25,308 nt of DNA from CAZFDT01 sp964518335 (GTDB lineage Bacteria; Planctomycetota; Phycisphaerae; Phycisphaerales; Phycisphaeraceae): contig CAZFDT010000072.1 in the NCBI GenBank assembly GCA_964518335.1, positions 1 through 25,308 of the forward strand, read 5' to 3'. The position numbers were made by a program, and so were the translations under genes. Below are positions 8,592 to 19,235 of this stretch, piece by piece (position 1 is the first letter of the stretch; the number at the start of each line of letters is the position of its first letter). Below the pieces are notes generated by a model. The model made no database searches. It was given only the letters and a program-made list of their open reading frames with translations, and was not told where the DNA came from.

Positions 8592-10037
8592 ATGCGACAC
8601 TTCGACTGCGTGATTATCGGCACCGGCCCGGCGGGGCAGAAGGCGGCGATCCAGGCCGCCAAGCTCGGCAAGCGCGTCGCCATCATCGAGAAGACCAACG
8701 TGCTCGGCGGCGCCCAGATCAACACCGGGACGATCCCGTCCAAGGCGCTGCGCGAGGCGGTGCTGCACTTGACCGGGGCGAGCAAGCGCGGGCTCTTCGG
8801 CGAGAGCTACCGCGTCAAGCGCGACATCACCGTCGCCGACCTCATCAGCGTCAGCCAGCGGGTCATCCGCCGCGAGTGGGAGGTCATCCGCGACCAGTTC
8901 GATCGCAACCACATCGAGCTGATGTGGGGCGAGGCCCATTTCGAGGGGCCCAACCTCCTGCAGGTCAAGCGCCACGACGAATGCGAGATGATCACCGGCG
9001 ACAAGTTCCTCGTTGCCGTGGGAACCCGCCCCGCCAAGCCCGCCAATGTGCCGTTCAACCGGCGCACCGTCTTCTGCAGCGACGATCTGCTGCACCTGGA
9101 CACCCTGCCCAAGACGATGATCGTCGTGGGCGGGGGCGTGATCGGCGTCGAGTACGCCTGCATCATGGCGACACTGGGCGTGCGCGTCACGCTCATCGAG
9201 GGCCGCAGCCAGGTCCTGGGCTTCCTCGACAGCGAGATCACCGAGGCGTTCCAGTATTTCATGCGTCAGGCGGGCATCACGCTGCGCCTGGGCGAGAAGG
9301 TCACTGCGATCAGCGAGCTGCCGCCGGCGACGGAAGGCGGCAACGGCGACGGGGCGCTGGTGCAGGCCACGCTCGAATCGGGCAAGAAGCTGCGCGCCGC
9401 GTCCCTGCTTTACGCCGTGGGTCGCCAGGGCGTGTGCGGGCCACTGCAGCTCGACAACGTGGGCATCACCTTCGACGATCGCGAGCGGCTGAAAGTCAAC
9501 GAGCACTTCCAGTGCCTGCACGTCAACGGCAGCCCCGAGCCCCGGCCCGTCGAACACATCTACGCCGCCGGCGACGTCATCGGCTTCCCCGCACTGGCTT
9601 CCACCAGCATGGAGCAGGGCCGCCGCGCCATCTGCCACGCCTTCGGCCAGCCCACCGACGGGCTCAACACCCTCTTCCCCTTCGGCATCTACGCCATCCC
9701 CGAAGTCTCCATGGTCGGCAAGACCGAGCAGGAACTCACCAAGGAAGGCGTCCCCTACGAGGCCGGCGTCTGCAGCTACAAGGAAATCGCCCGCGGCCAG
9801 CTCCTGGGCGACGAGCACGGCATGCTCAAGCTCCTCATCCACCAGGACTCCCACCAGCTCCTGGGCGTCCACATCATCGGCACCGGCGCCACCGAGATCA
9901 TCCACATCGGCCAGGCCGTCATGACCCTCGGCGGCACCGCCGAATACTTCATCAACAACGTCTTCAACTTCCCCACCCTCGCCGAGGCCTACCGCGTCGC
10001 GGCCTACAACGGGCTGAACAAGCTGCGGCATATCTGA
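8592..10037 (+). CDS. sthA: soluble pyridine nucleotide transhydrogenase (Si-specific)
   Basis: Cytoplasmic flavoprotein that transfers hydride between NADPH and NAD+. It is 481 residues long and collinear with E. coli SthA. The FAD site is VIIGTGPAGQKAAI near the N-terminus, the NAD(P) Rossmann motif is VVGGGVIGVEYA (about 178-189), and the second FAD motif is IYAAGDVIGFPALASTSMEQ. The dimerisation domain ends in FNFPTLAEAYRVAAYNGLNK as in SthA. The lipoamide-dehydrogenase redox cysteine pair is absent: the segment reads GGAQINTGTIPSKALREAV, so even the single Cys kept in E. coli SthA is replaced. The His-Glu catalytic pair of disulphide reductases is also missing. Both points fit a transhydrogenase. 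GAGGGA lies 7 nt before ATG 8592. A TATGAT at 8527-8532 may be its -10. The gene stands alone, followed by palindrome family A. Confidence 0.92.
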   Translation: MRHFDCVIIGTGPAGQKAAIQAAKLGKRVAIIEKTNVLGGAQINTGTIPSKALREAVLHLTGASKRGLFGESYRVKRDITVADLISVSQRVIRREWEVIRDQFDRNHIELMWGEAHFEGPNLLQVKRHDECEMITGDKFLVAVGTRPAKPANVPFNRRTVFCSDDLLHLDTLPKTMIVVGGGVIGVEYACIMATLGVRVTLIEGRSQVLGFLDSEITEAFQYFMRQAGITLRLGEKVTAISELPPATEGGNGDGALVQATLESGKKLRAASLLYAVGRQGVCGPLQLDNVGITFDDRERLKVNEHFQCLHVNGSPEPRPVEHIYAAGDVIGFPALASTSMEQGRRAICHAFGQPTDGLNTLFPFGIYAIPEVSMVGKTEQELTKEGVPYEAGVCSYKEIARGQLLGDEHGMLKLLIHQDSHQLLGVHIIGTGATEIIHIGQAVMTLGGTAEYFINNVFNFPTLAEAYRVAAYNGLNKLRHI

Positions 10038-10044
10038 ACAGCTT

Positions 10045-10096
10045 TAGCCGGGACGCTATGCGTCCCAGGCACCTGGGACGCATAGCGTCCCGGCTA
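10045..10096. repeat. palindromic element, family A (copy 2)
   Basis: Two perfectly complementary 25-bp arms (10045-10069 and 10072-10096, beginning TAGCCGGGACGCTATGCG) have only 2 nt between them. It begins 7 bp after the sthA stop. It is the same family as 2380-2431, with paired compensating changes (C to T in one arm, G to A in the other). It probably serves as a 3' end or terminator hairpin for sthA. Confidence 0.92.
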
Positions 10097-10170
10097 TGGG
10101 CGCCAAAGCCAGGCGAGGACTCTGGCAACCTGTCGAATTCCCCATACAAAGTTTGATCCAGGCAGCTTCG

Positions 10171-10199
10171 TTGCGGCGCTGTCGTCGCGCTCATAGACT
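10171..10199 (+). promoter_or_regulatory. gcvP promoter, predicted leaderless start
   Basis: TTGCGG (10171-10176) and TAGACT (10194-10199) are 17 nt apart. The hexamer ends 6 nt before the ATG at 10206, so RNA synthesis would begin at or next to the start codon. Confidence 0.55.
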
Positions 10200-10205
10200 T
10201 GCCCT

Positions 10206-13133
<2,928 letters not shown>

Positions 13134-13177
13134 TCGTGGTTGATGGGCTTGCCCGAGGCGATTCCCCAGACCCCACG

Positions 13178-13234
13178 CCGGACCTGAGGCTTGGCGAAGG
13201 TCCGGATCCGGGGCTTCGAAGACTCAGCCCCCGG
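13178..13234. terminator. tandem stem-loops between convergent genes (includes family B copy)
   Basis: First stem: CCGGACCT (13178-13185) with AGGTCCGG (13198-13205). Second: CCGGGGCT (13208-13215) with AGCCCCCGG (13226-13234, one extra C), the family B repeat also seen at 7488-7513. They lie between gcvP (+) and a small minus-strand gene. A terminator role is inferred; no clear U-tract follows either stem. Confidence 0.5.
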
Positions 13235-13271
13235 CGTGAATCGCACTTTTCAAACAGGCAGGTTCCGAGCC

Positions 13272-13499
13272 TCATGCCACCGCGGGCTTGACGCTCGGCT
13301 CAGACAACTTCACCGGCTCGCACAGCCAGCAACGCCTGTTGGCCCAGCGACGGCACTTGCCGCACTCGAACTTCGGATCGACCTTGATCTCGAAGATCAG
13401 GTCCTTCTCCTGCTTCATCTCCGTTCGCGTCCAGTCGCACAGCGGCTTGGCGTACATGGCGGGTTCCGTTCGGCCGGGTTCGTGGATGACATTGTACAT
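13272..13499 (-). CDS. small four-cysteine protein, possibly zinc-binding
   Basis: 75 residues from the ATG at 13497-13499, 11 bp after the stop of the oligopeptide-binding protein, so probably in one transcript with it. The only visible motif is Cys46-x2-Cys49-x7-Cys57-x2-Cys60 (FECGKCRRWANRRCWLCEPV), two CxxC knuckles able to bind a metal. The N-terminal part (MYNVIHEPGRTEPAMY) is not recognisable. The frame is open further upstream to 13553, but that would overlap the preceding gene. I do not recognise a family. The amino-acid composition (Lys-, Glu- and Ile-containing, not the Arg/Ala pattern of the antisense frames) argues that it is real. Confidence 0.6.
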   Translation of the reverse strand: MYNVIHEPGRTEPAMYAKPLCDWTRTEMKQEKDLIFEIKVDPKFECGKCRRWANRRCWLCEPVKLSEPSVKPAVA

Positions 13500-13510
13500 T
13501 CCGTCGGGGG

Positions 13511-15220
13511 CTATCGGCTCACCTGCACAAGTTCGAGTCGGCGGAAGTCCCACGCGTTGGGGTGCAGGCCGCGCACCTGCCCGGGGCGGAACAGGCGCAC
13601 GTCGGCGTACTGGAAGATCGGAGCGATCGGGGCGTCGGCGAGCATCATGGCCTCGGCTCGGCGGAAGATGGCCATGCGCTGCGCCGCATCGCGTTCGTCG
13701 GCGGCCTGGGCAAGCAGGGCGTCATAGGCGTCGCTGGCGTACTTGGCATCGTTGCCGCCGTTGCCCGAGTGGTACTTGTCGAGGAATGTCGAGGGGTCGC
13801 GGTAGTCGCCGAACCACGAGGCGCGGGCGATGGCGTAGTCCTGGCTGCGCAGGCGCTGGCCGAACACGCTCGACTCGACGCCTTCGAGTCTCACTGCAAC
13901 ACCCAGGTGGTCGGCCCAGTGGCGCTGGATCTGCTGGGCGATGGTCTCGTGCCCGTGGCCGGTGTTGTACAGGATCGACAGGCCCGTCAGCCCGCGGCCG
14001 CCGGGATAGCCCGCCTCCGCCAGCAGCCGCCGCGCCTCGTCGAGGTCATCGGTCGGCCCGGCCTCGACCGGCGGATCGTAGCCCGGCAGCGCGCCCACCG
14101 GCACGAACGTCCGCGCCACCGGCTGGTTCAACCGCGTCACGTGCCGCACGATCGTCTGCCGATCGATCGCCTGCGACAGCGCCCGGCGGACGCGCGGATC
14201 GTGCAGCGCGTTGGCCGACCCGTCCTTGCGCGTGGGCTGGCAGTTGAAGCTGTAGAAATACGTTCCCGCCGCCGGCGTCACGTGAACGTCGTCGCGCCCC
14301 TCGGCGACCAGATCGCCCGCCAAGGCGCTGGCGCTGGGCACGTCCGGCATGTAGTCGGCGCCGCCCTGGCGAAACATCAGCACCGCCAACTGCTTGTCGG
14401 CCACAATGCGCTCCAGGATCGACCGCGGCCCGACACGAGCGCGATCGTAGTAGTGCTCGCTGGCCTCCATCAGCAGATCGCGCTTGTAGCGGCGGCGCGT
14501 CATGACGTAAGGCCCGTTCGTCACCAGCCTGCCGGGACGCGTCCACGTCGGGTCCTGCACCAGCAGCCCGGTGGCGGGGTTGAGCGACACCTGTTCGTCC
14601 ACGCTGGCCGCATGCACCGGCATGAGCGTGCCGAAGGCGCACAGCTCCAGAAAATAGGGCGTCGCGGCGCGCAGCTTCACCACCAGCGTGCGGTCGTCCG
14701 GGGCGCGCAGCCCCACCATCTCGACGAACTTCTCCTGGGCCTCGTTCCACATGGCCTGGGCATCGCCCGTAAACGCCGCCAGTTGCCCGGCGCGAAAGTT
14801 GAAAAACGCCTCGGCCCCGTCGATGACGAACAGAAGCTGGGCGTAGTCGGAGGCGAAGTCCGGCAGGATCGCCCGACGCCAGGCATAAATGAAATCGTGG
14901 GCGGTGACCGGGTCGCCGTTGCTCCAGCGCGCGTCGTCGCGGATGTGGAAGGTGTAGGTGAGCTGGTCGTCGCTGACGTCCCAGCTCGCGGCCGTGCCCG
15001 GCTCGATGGCCAGCTCGGGCAGCTTGTACTTGACCAGCGGGTCGAAGAGCAGCTCGATCACGCGAAAGTCGTGGCGCCAGCTCATGCGCTGCGGGTCGAG
15101 CCAGTGGTGCTCGCCGCTGCTGATGAAGACGAAGTCGGCGGTGTCCTCGACGCCGCGGCCGGCGAGGAGCCAGGCGAGGATGGCCAGGTCCAGGACAAGA
15201 ATGGCCGTGAGCCAGCGCAC
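13511..15220 (-). CDS. oligopeptide/dipeptide ABC transporter substrate-binding protein (family 5), membrane-anchored
   Basis: Extracytoplasmic solute-binding protein of the OppA/DppA type, 569 residues from the GTG at 15218-15220. An N-terminal hydrophobic helix (RWLTAILVLDLAILAWLLAG) lacks a lipobox Cys and is probably an uncleaved anchor or signal. Family 5 blocks include LDPQRMSWRHDFRVIELLFD, LTYTFHIRDDARWSNGDPVT followed by AHDFIYAWRR, TNGPYVM, DPRVRRALSQAIDRQTIV and the C-terminal SWFGDYRDPSTFLDKYHSGN. The open frame extends to 15295, but those codons come from a heptamer repeat, so I reject the longer start. TATCAT (complement of 15227-15232) ends 6 nt before the GTG. No permease or ATPase genes are adjacent. 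The ligand is probably a peptide. Confidence 0.9.
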   Translation of the reverse strand: MRWLTAILVLDLAILAWLLAGRGVEDTADFVFISSGEHHWLDPQRMSWRHDFRVIELLFDPLVKYKLPELAIEPGTAASWDVSDDQLTYTFHIRDDARWSNGDPVTAHDFIYAWRRAILPDFASDYAQLLFVIDGAEAFFNFRAGQLAAFTGDAQAMWNEAQEKFVEMVGLRAPDDRTLVVKLRAATPYFLELCAFGTLMPVHAASVDEQVSLNPATGLLVQDPTWTRPGRLVTNGPYVMTRRRYKRDLLMEASEHYYDRARVGPRSILERIVADKQLAVLMFRQGGADYMPDVPSASALAGDLVAEGRDDVHVTPAAGTYFYSFNCQPTRKDGSANALHDPRVRRALSQAIDRQTIVRHVTRLNQPVARTFVPVGALPGYDPPVEAGPTDDLDEARRLLAEAGYPGGRGLTGLSILYNTGHGHETIAQQIQRHWADHLGVAVRLEGVESSVFGQRLRSQDYAIARASWFGDYRDPSTFLDKYHSGNGGNDAKYASDAYDALLAQAADERDAAQRMAIFRRAEAMMLADAPIAPIFQYADVRLFRPGQVRGLHPNAWDFRRLELVQVSR

Positions 15221-15243
15221 GGGGAGATGATAGCGGAGAGGGC

Positions 15244-15337
15244 GTAGGCAGTAGGCAGCAGGCAGTAGGGAAGCATGATGCGGAGAAGGCCACATTGTTG
15301 TTTTCTGACTACTCCCTACTGCCTACGCCCTACTCCC
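15244..15337. repeat. heptamer element with inverted arms (family C, copy 1)
   Basis: Four heptamers of the GTAGGCA type (15244-15271) are mirrored by four TACNSCC heptamers (15310-15337), separated by about 38 bp. The arms can pair imperfectly. The element occupies the intergenic region between the oligopeptide-binding protein gene and the small plus-strand gene. A related element lies at 25119-25224. Confidence 0.85.
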
Positions 15338-15418
15338 TTTTTCCAGTCTCTTCCCGTCGCCTGCCGATACACCACGAGCACCTCGGAATGCTTCCGGGGG
15401 CGGCATGGAGGCCGCGTT

Positions 15419-15628
15419 GTGATTCGATTTCGCGTCGGCGAAGCCGAGAGCAAGTCGCAGTGGTCGATCATCACTGTTCCGCCCGCCGAGTTGCTCGGCG
15501 ACGAGGACAGCCTGGCGAACATCGACCCGGATCAGAACATTGTGTTCGTTCGCCCGGGCCTGACGGGGCCGCAGCTCGGCTACGTGCTGTGCACCGTGGC
15601 GTCGATGCGCGAGATGTCAGACGTGTAG
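15419..15628 (+). CDS. small acidic protein of unknown function
   Basis: 69 residues starting at GTG 15419, chosen because GGAGG (15407-15411) sits 7 nt upstream. The longer open frame from 15275 runs through the heptamer repeat and is not credible. The sequence (IRFRVGEAESKSQWSIITVP, then LLGDEDSLANIDPDQNIVFV) is soluble, acidic and of ordinary composition. I see no known domain. Its TAG stop (15626-15628) is the first triplet of a palindromic element placed between this gene and the convergent HD-GYP gene. Confidence 0.55.
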   Translation: MIRFRVGEAESKSQWSIITVPPAELLGDEDSLANIDPDQNIVFVRPGLTGPQLGYVLCTVASMREMSDV

Positions 15629-15648
15629 GGCCGCGACCCTCGGTCGCG
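15626..15648. terminator. palindromic element family D (half copy), convergent junction
   Basis: CGCGACC and GGTCGCG (15632-15638, 15642-15648) make a 7-bp stem with a 3-nt loop. The preceding TAGGGC provides the stop of the plus-strand gene. Related copies are at 18640-18735 and 21413-21435. It lies 6 bp from the HD-GYP stop, so a bidirectional terminator is plausible. Confidence 0.55.
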
Positions 15649-15654
15649 TTGGCA

Positions 15655-17043
15655 TCAACCCTGCGGGCCGTTGATTGGGCGGACGACGGCCATGGTCTGC
15701 TTGTCGATCTCGGCCAGGTCGATGGCGTCGCCCTTGGGCTGGCCGTCGGCGTCGAGAGGCTGAACGGTGGGGCGGTCGAGCATCTTCGGGTTGGCGCTGA
15801 TCACGTGGGCGTTGGACGAGTCGCTGAGCTTGACGTAGGACCCGACGGGGAACAGACCCGCGGCCTGCACCAGCGCCCGGGCGGCGGGCTTCCAGAACAC
15901 CATCGTGGCCGTCGACCGCAGCGTCTCCTCCATGGCGATGTAGGGCAGCTTGGGTTTGCGGTAGCTGCGCGGCTCGGTGGCGGCGGCAAAGCTGTCGGCG
16001 ACGGCCAGCACCCGCGCATAGTCGCACACCTGCTCGCGCCGCGTCCCGCGCGGATAGCCCCCGCCGTTCTCACGCTCGTGGTGCTGATACGACGCCAGCT
16101 TCACGATCAGCGGCGTGCCCTGCACCGCCTCGAGCATCGCCAGGGTAAACACCGGGTGACGCTGCACGCGCCCGCGATCAATGTCGGTGAGCTGCTCGGC
16201 GCCGGTGCGGATGCGCTCGGGGACCATGAGCATGCCCACGTCGTAGAGCAGGCCGGTGAGCCCCAGCATCTTCACATGCTCGATCGGCCAGTGAAGCTGC
16301 CTGGCGATCGCCATCGCCAGCACGGTGACGGTGTACACGTGGTCGGGCACGTAGTCCTCGCGGCGGGGGCACAGCAGCGCCAACTGCGTGAAACGCGACG
16401 AGTGCTCGTGAAGCTGCCGGGCCAGCGCATCGATGATCGGCTGAAAGACGCGCACCTCCACGGGCAGACCGGCCTCGATCCGGGCGTAATACTGACGCAG
16501 GTCGTTGACGTGCGACGAACGCGCCTCGGCAAGCTTGTCCGGCGCCGGCCACGGCGCGACCTTGTCCGGCGGAGGCGGCACACTCGTCATCGGCGTCACC
16601 CGGCGATTGAGCGACGCCGCCTCGTGCTCCAACTGCTCCACCAGCGCGTCGCCCAGCAGAATCCGCTCGCGCCGCGACTGCTTGTCGTCCTCGTCCGGCG
16701 CGGCAAACGCCTTGCCACCCGCCTTCAACGCGTCGAGGTGGTGTTCCTCCAGCGCTTCGCCGGCCTCGACAATCACATGACCCGTGCGCGTCATCACGCC
16801 ACGCGACACCTTCTGACCCACCGCCAGTTTGCTGTTGTCCAGGCTCTGCACGATCCCCGCCTCGACCAGCTCGTCGATCGAGTCGGCCAGGATCGCCTCG
16901 ATCTCGCCGTAGCGCTGCAGCGTCTGCAGGTGACGCTCGTTGAGCTTGACGCCGGCGTTGAGCAGCTTTTGCCCGGACGTGGAAAACAGGCTCTTGTCGA
17001 GGACCTGGTCCGGCCGCAGATGGGTGATTCGTATCCTTAGCAT
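15655..17043 (-). CDS. HD-GYP domain protein with degenerate HD motif
   Basis: 462 residues. The N-terminal domain (about 1-110, MLRIRITHLRPDQVLDKSLF, then GQKLLNAGVKLNERHLQTLQ) resembles the small domain preceding many HD-GYP proteins. A variable linker leads to the HD-GYP domain (about 230-365), whose usual activity is hydrolysis of cyclic di-GMP. Most metal ligands are visible: His235, His296 (QRHP), His321-His322 and the GYP at 329-331 (HHERENGGGYP), and Asp350 (AVADSF). The central HDxGK is LLYDVGM: the metal-binding His is Tyr267 and the Lys is Met271. Activity may therefore be lost or altered, leaving a possible binding or signalling role. A C-terminal region (about 370-462) includes GSYVKLSDSSNAHVISANP. 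ATG 17041-17043 preferred; GTG 17053-17055 possible. Confidence 0.88.
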   Translation of the reverse strand: MLRIRITHLRPDQVLDKSLFSTSGQKLLNAGVKLNERHLQTLQRYGEIEAILADSIDELVEAGIVQSLDNSKLAVGQKVSRGVMTRTGHVIVEAGEALEEHHLDALKAGGKAFAAPDEDDKQSRRERILLGDALVEQLEHEAASLNRRVTPMTSVPPPPDKVAPWPAPDKLAEARSSHVNDLRQYYARIEAGLPVEVRVFQPIIDALARQLHEHSSRFTQLALLCPRREDYVPDHVYTVTVLAMAIARQLHWPIEHVKMLGLTGLLYDVGMLMVPERIRTGAEQLTDIDRGRVQRHPVFTLAMLEAVQGTPLIVKLASYQHHERENGGGYPRGTRREQVCDYARVLAVADSFAAATEPRSYRKPKLPYIAMEETLRSTATMVFWKPAARALVQAAGLFPVGSYVKLSDSSNAHVISANPKMLDRPTVQPLDADGQPKGDAIDLAEIDKQTMAVVRPINGPQG

Positions 17044-17265
17044 GGCCGTGGTCACTCGCGTCCGTTCGTGGAAACTCGGGCGTCGCTACCGCGGCGCCCT
17101 GCGCGCGGCCTCCAATGGCCCGACTGAGGTTGGGAATCGGCACAGCAGCGCGGCGGCTTAAGCCGTTGCGTCCGAGAAGCAAAATATGAGGCATATCACC
17201 CATGGCCGAATGACCCCGCTTGCCCCCGCGTTATGATCTGCACGCCTGGGATCGAGGGACACGCC

Positions 17266-18642
17266 ATGACCGACGCGCCGTTGATGCTCAGCGTAAGCGG
17301 GATGAGGGGCCACGTCGGCCGGTCGCTCACGCCGCCGCTGGCCGCCCGCTACGGCGCGGCGCTGGGCACGTGGTTCAAGGAGGCCACCGGCTGCAGTTGC
17401 CCGCACGTTGTCATGGGCCGCGACAGCCGGCCCAGCGGCCCGTGGGTCGCCGCCGCCGCCGCCTCGGGACTCGTCGCCACCGGTTGCCGCGTCACCGACC
17501 TGGGCGTCGCCTCCACGCCCGCCGTCGCCGTCATGGCCGATCACCTGCACGCCCACGGCGGCATCGTCGTCACCGCCAGCCACAACCCCATCATCTGGAA
17601 CGGCATCAAGGCCCTGCGCAGCGACGGCGCCGCGCCCCCGCCCGATCAGGCGGCCCAGATCATCGACCGCTTCCACCGCGACGACTTCGACTACGCCCCC
17701 GTCGAATCGCTCGCGCCGATGCAGCGCGACGACACCGCCGCCCGCGTCCACGTCCAGCGCGTCCTGGCCCACGTGGACGTGCAGCGCATCCGCGCGGCCG
17801 GGCTCACCGCCGTCATCGACAGCGTCCACGGCGCCGGCGGCGACGAGGCCGCACTGCTCCTGGACGCCCTGGGCGTGCGGCGCGTCCACCTTTACGCCCA
17901 GCCCACCGGCCTGTTCCCCCACCCGCCCGAGCCGATCCGTGAGCACCTCGTCGAGCTCGCCGCTGCAGTGAACCAGCACCAGGCCGCCATCGGCTTCGCC
18001 CAGGACCCCGACGCCGACCGACTGGCCCTCATCGACGACGCCGGCACGTACATCGGCGAGGAATACACCCTCGCCCTCTGCGCCCTGCACGTGCTGTCGC
18101 AGCGGCGGCCGGGCACTGCGACGCCCGCGACCGCCGCCGCCAACCTCTCCACCAGCCGCATGCTCGACGACATCGCCGCCGCCCATGGCGCCGCCGTGAT
18201 CCGCACCCCCGTCGGCGAGGCCCACGTCGCCGACGCCATGCGCAAGCACCACGCCCTCATCGGCGGCGAAGGCAACGGCGGCGTCATCTGGCCCAACGTC
18301 ATCCACGTCCGCGACAGCCTCGCCGGCATGGCCCTGATCCTCGAACTCCTGGCCGTCACCGGCAAAACCCTCAGCGCCCTCGTCCAGACCATCCCTCGCT
18401 ACGCCATCATCAAGGACAAGCTCGAGATCGCCGGCCTCGATATCCCCACCCTCCTGACCAAGGTGTCAGGAACCTTTTCCAACGCGAAAAGCGATACGCA
18501 GGACGGCCTGCGACTCGACTGGCCCGACCGATGGGTCCATATCCGCCCCAGCAACACCGAGCCGATCCTCCGCATCATCGCCGAGGCCCGCGATGAACCG
18601 GCCGCCCGCGATCTGATCGCCCGCGTGCGCGCCGCTCTGTAA
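17266..18642 (+). CDS. phosphohexomutase (phosphoglucosamine/phosphomannomutase type)
   Basis: Alpha-D-phosphohexomutase of 458 residues that moves phosphate between C1 and C6 of a hexose phosphate, feeding cell-wall or glycan precursors. All four active-site loops are present: phosphoserine loop TASHNP (103-108, Ser105), metal loop DPDADR (247-252), sugar loop GEGNGG (334-339) and phosphate loop RPSNTEP (427-433). GEGNGG differs from the GEMSGH of classic phosphomannomutases and the GEQSGH of bacterial GlmM, so substrate choice is open. Residues 399-404 (KVSGTF) derive from a 20-bp repeat shared with thrS. ATG 17266 is chosen for GAGGGA 6 nt upstream (17254-17259); a TATGAT at 17232-17237 is a likely -10. 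The stop TAA is the first triplet of a palindromic element. Confidence 0.92.
   Translation: MTDAPLMLSVSGMRGHVGRSLTPPLAARYGAALGTWFKEATGCSCPHVVMGRDSRPSGPWVAAAAASGLVATGCRVTDLGVASTPAVAVMADHLHAHGGIVVTASHNPIIWNGIKALRSDGAAPPPDQAAQIIDRFHRDDFDYAPVESLAPMQRDDTAARVHVQRVLAHVDVQRIRAAGLTAVIDSVHGAGGDEAALLLDALGVRRVHLYAQPTGLFPHPPEPIREHLVELAAAVNQHQAAIGFAQDPDADRLALIDDAGTYIGEEYTLALCALHVLSQRRPGTATPATAAANLSTSRMLDDIAAAHGAAVIRTPVGEAHVADAMRKHHALIGGEGNGGVIWPNVIHVRDSLAGMALILELLAVTGKTLSALVQTIPRYAIIKDKLEIAGLDIPTLLTKVSGTFSNAKSDTQDGLRLDWPDRWVHIRPSNTEPILRIIAEARDEPAARDLIARVRAAL
18460..18479 (+). repeat. 20-bp repeat shared with thrS, in frame in glmM-type gene
   Basis: Identical over 20 bp to the complement of 2664-2683 and read in the same frame as KVSGTF. 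It sits in the helix before the C-terminal phosphate-binding domain. Confidence 0.85.
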
Positions 18643-18735
18643 AGCCGCGACCATTGGTCGCGCTCTTCGTTGGGCGTCCGTGGCACATCCGGTCGGCCCG
18701 ATGGGCCGAATGCGCGACCAATGGTCGCGGCTTTA
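18640..18735. terminator. large inverted repeat, family D (complete copy), convergent junction
   Basis: Perfect 23-bp arms at 18640-18662 and 18713-18735 (core GCCGCGACCATTGGTCGCG) with a 50-bp loop. Each arm also contains its own small palindrome. It fills the gap between the phosphohexomutase (TAA stop 18640-18642) and the convergent lipoprotein gene (stop 18738-18740). Bidirectional termination is likely but inferred. Confidence 0.75.
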
Positions 18736-18737
18736 CA

Positions 18738-19226
18738 TCACCGCGCTCGGGCAATCACCGCGCGGGTCTCCAGCCGCGGGCCCTCCAACGGCATGAACGT
18801 CGCCTCCAGCACCGTCGCCTTCGCCGCGATCGACAGGTCGTCGATCTCCAGCCGGAACAGGTACGCCCGCGTGACCGGGTCCCAGAAGCGGCGTTGATCG
18901 GCCAGCGACTGCAGCGTCACGTCCCAGCGGTAGAGCCGTCGCGCCAGTTGCGGGGCCGCGCGATCGTCGCCGGCGAACAGCTCCAGGCGGAAGCGACCCA
19001 CGCCCTTGACGGTGTCGTTCATCTCGTCGAACAGCTCGATGCGCGCTTCGAGCACGGGCTTGTCGCCTTCGCGGGCGTAGCGTGTCGAGGGGTACACGCG
19101 CATCGCCGACGCCGTCGGCCGCCACGTCTGGCCCGTCACCGGCTGCCGCGCGCCCACCCCCGCGCCTTTGGGCTCGCACCCCCACGCCGCCGCCACCAGC
19201 ATCACGATGATCCAGGCATGTCGCAT
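18738..19226 (-). CDS. putative lipoprotein, last gene of the capsid cassette
   Basis: 162 residues. A short hydrophobic signal ends in AAAWGC with Cys17 followed by Glu-Pro-Lys, a weak lipobox. The mature domain contains LEARIELFDEMNDTVKGVGR, RFRLELFAG and RLEIDDLS and looks beta-rich. Family not recognised. It starts 9 bp after the small membrane protein, so it belongs to the same transcript as the phage-like genes. It may be a host-type envelope protein or a lysis-associated lipoprotein; the latter is only suggested by position. Confidence 0.7.
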   Translation of the reverse strand: MRHAWIIVMLVAAAWGCEPKGAGVGARQPVTGQTWRPTASAMRVYPSTRYAREGDKPVLEARIELFDEMNDTVKGVGRFRLELFAGDDRAAPQLARRLYRWDVTLQSLADQRRFWDPVTRAYLFRLEIDDLSIAAKATVLEATFMPLEGPRLETRAVIARAR

Positions 19227-19235
19227 GATGTCAGT

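Noticed and set aside
15244..15337. CRISPR-like array
   Set aside because: Units are 7 nt without unique spacers, arranged as inverted heptamer blocks, and no cas genes are present.
17195..17209. 15-bp identity (ATCACCCATGGCCGA) with 23219-23233 upstream of another gene
   Set aside because: A single shared 15-mer is not far from chance in 25 kb of GC-biased DNA, and the contexts differ (one is just before the phosphohexomutase promoter, the other just upstream of the portal start).
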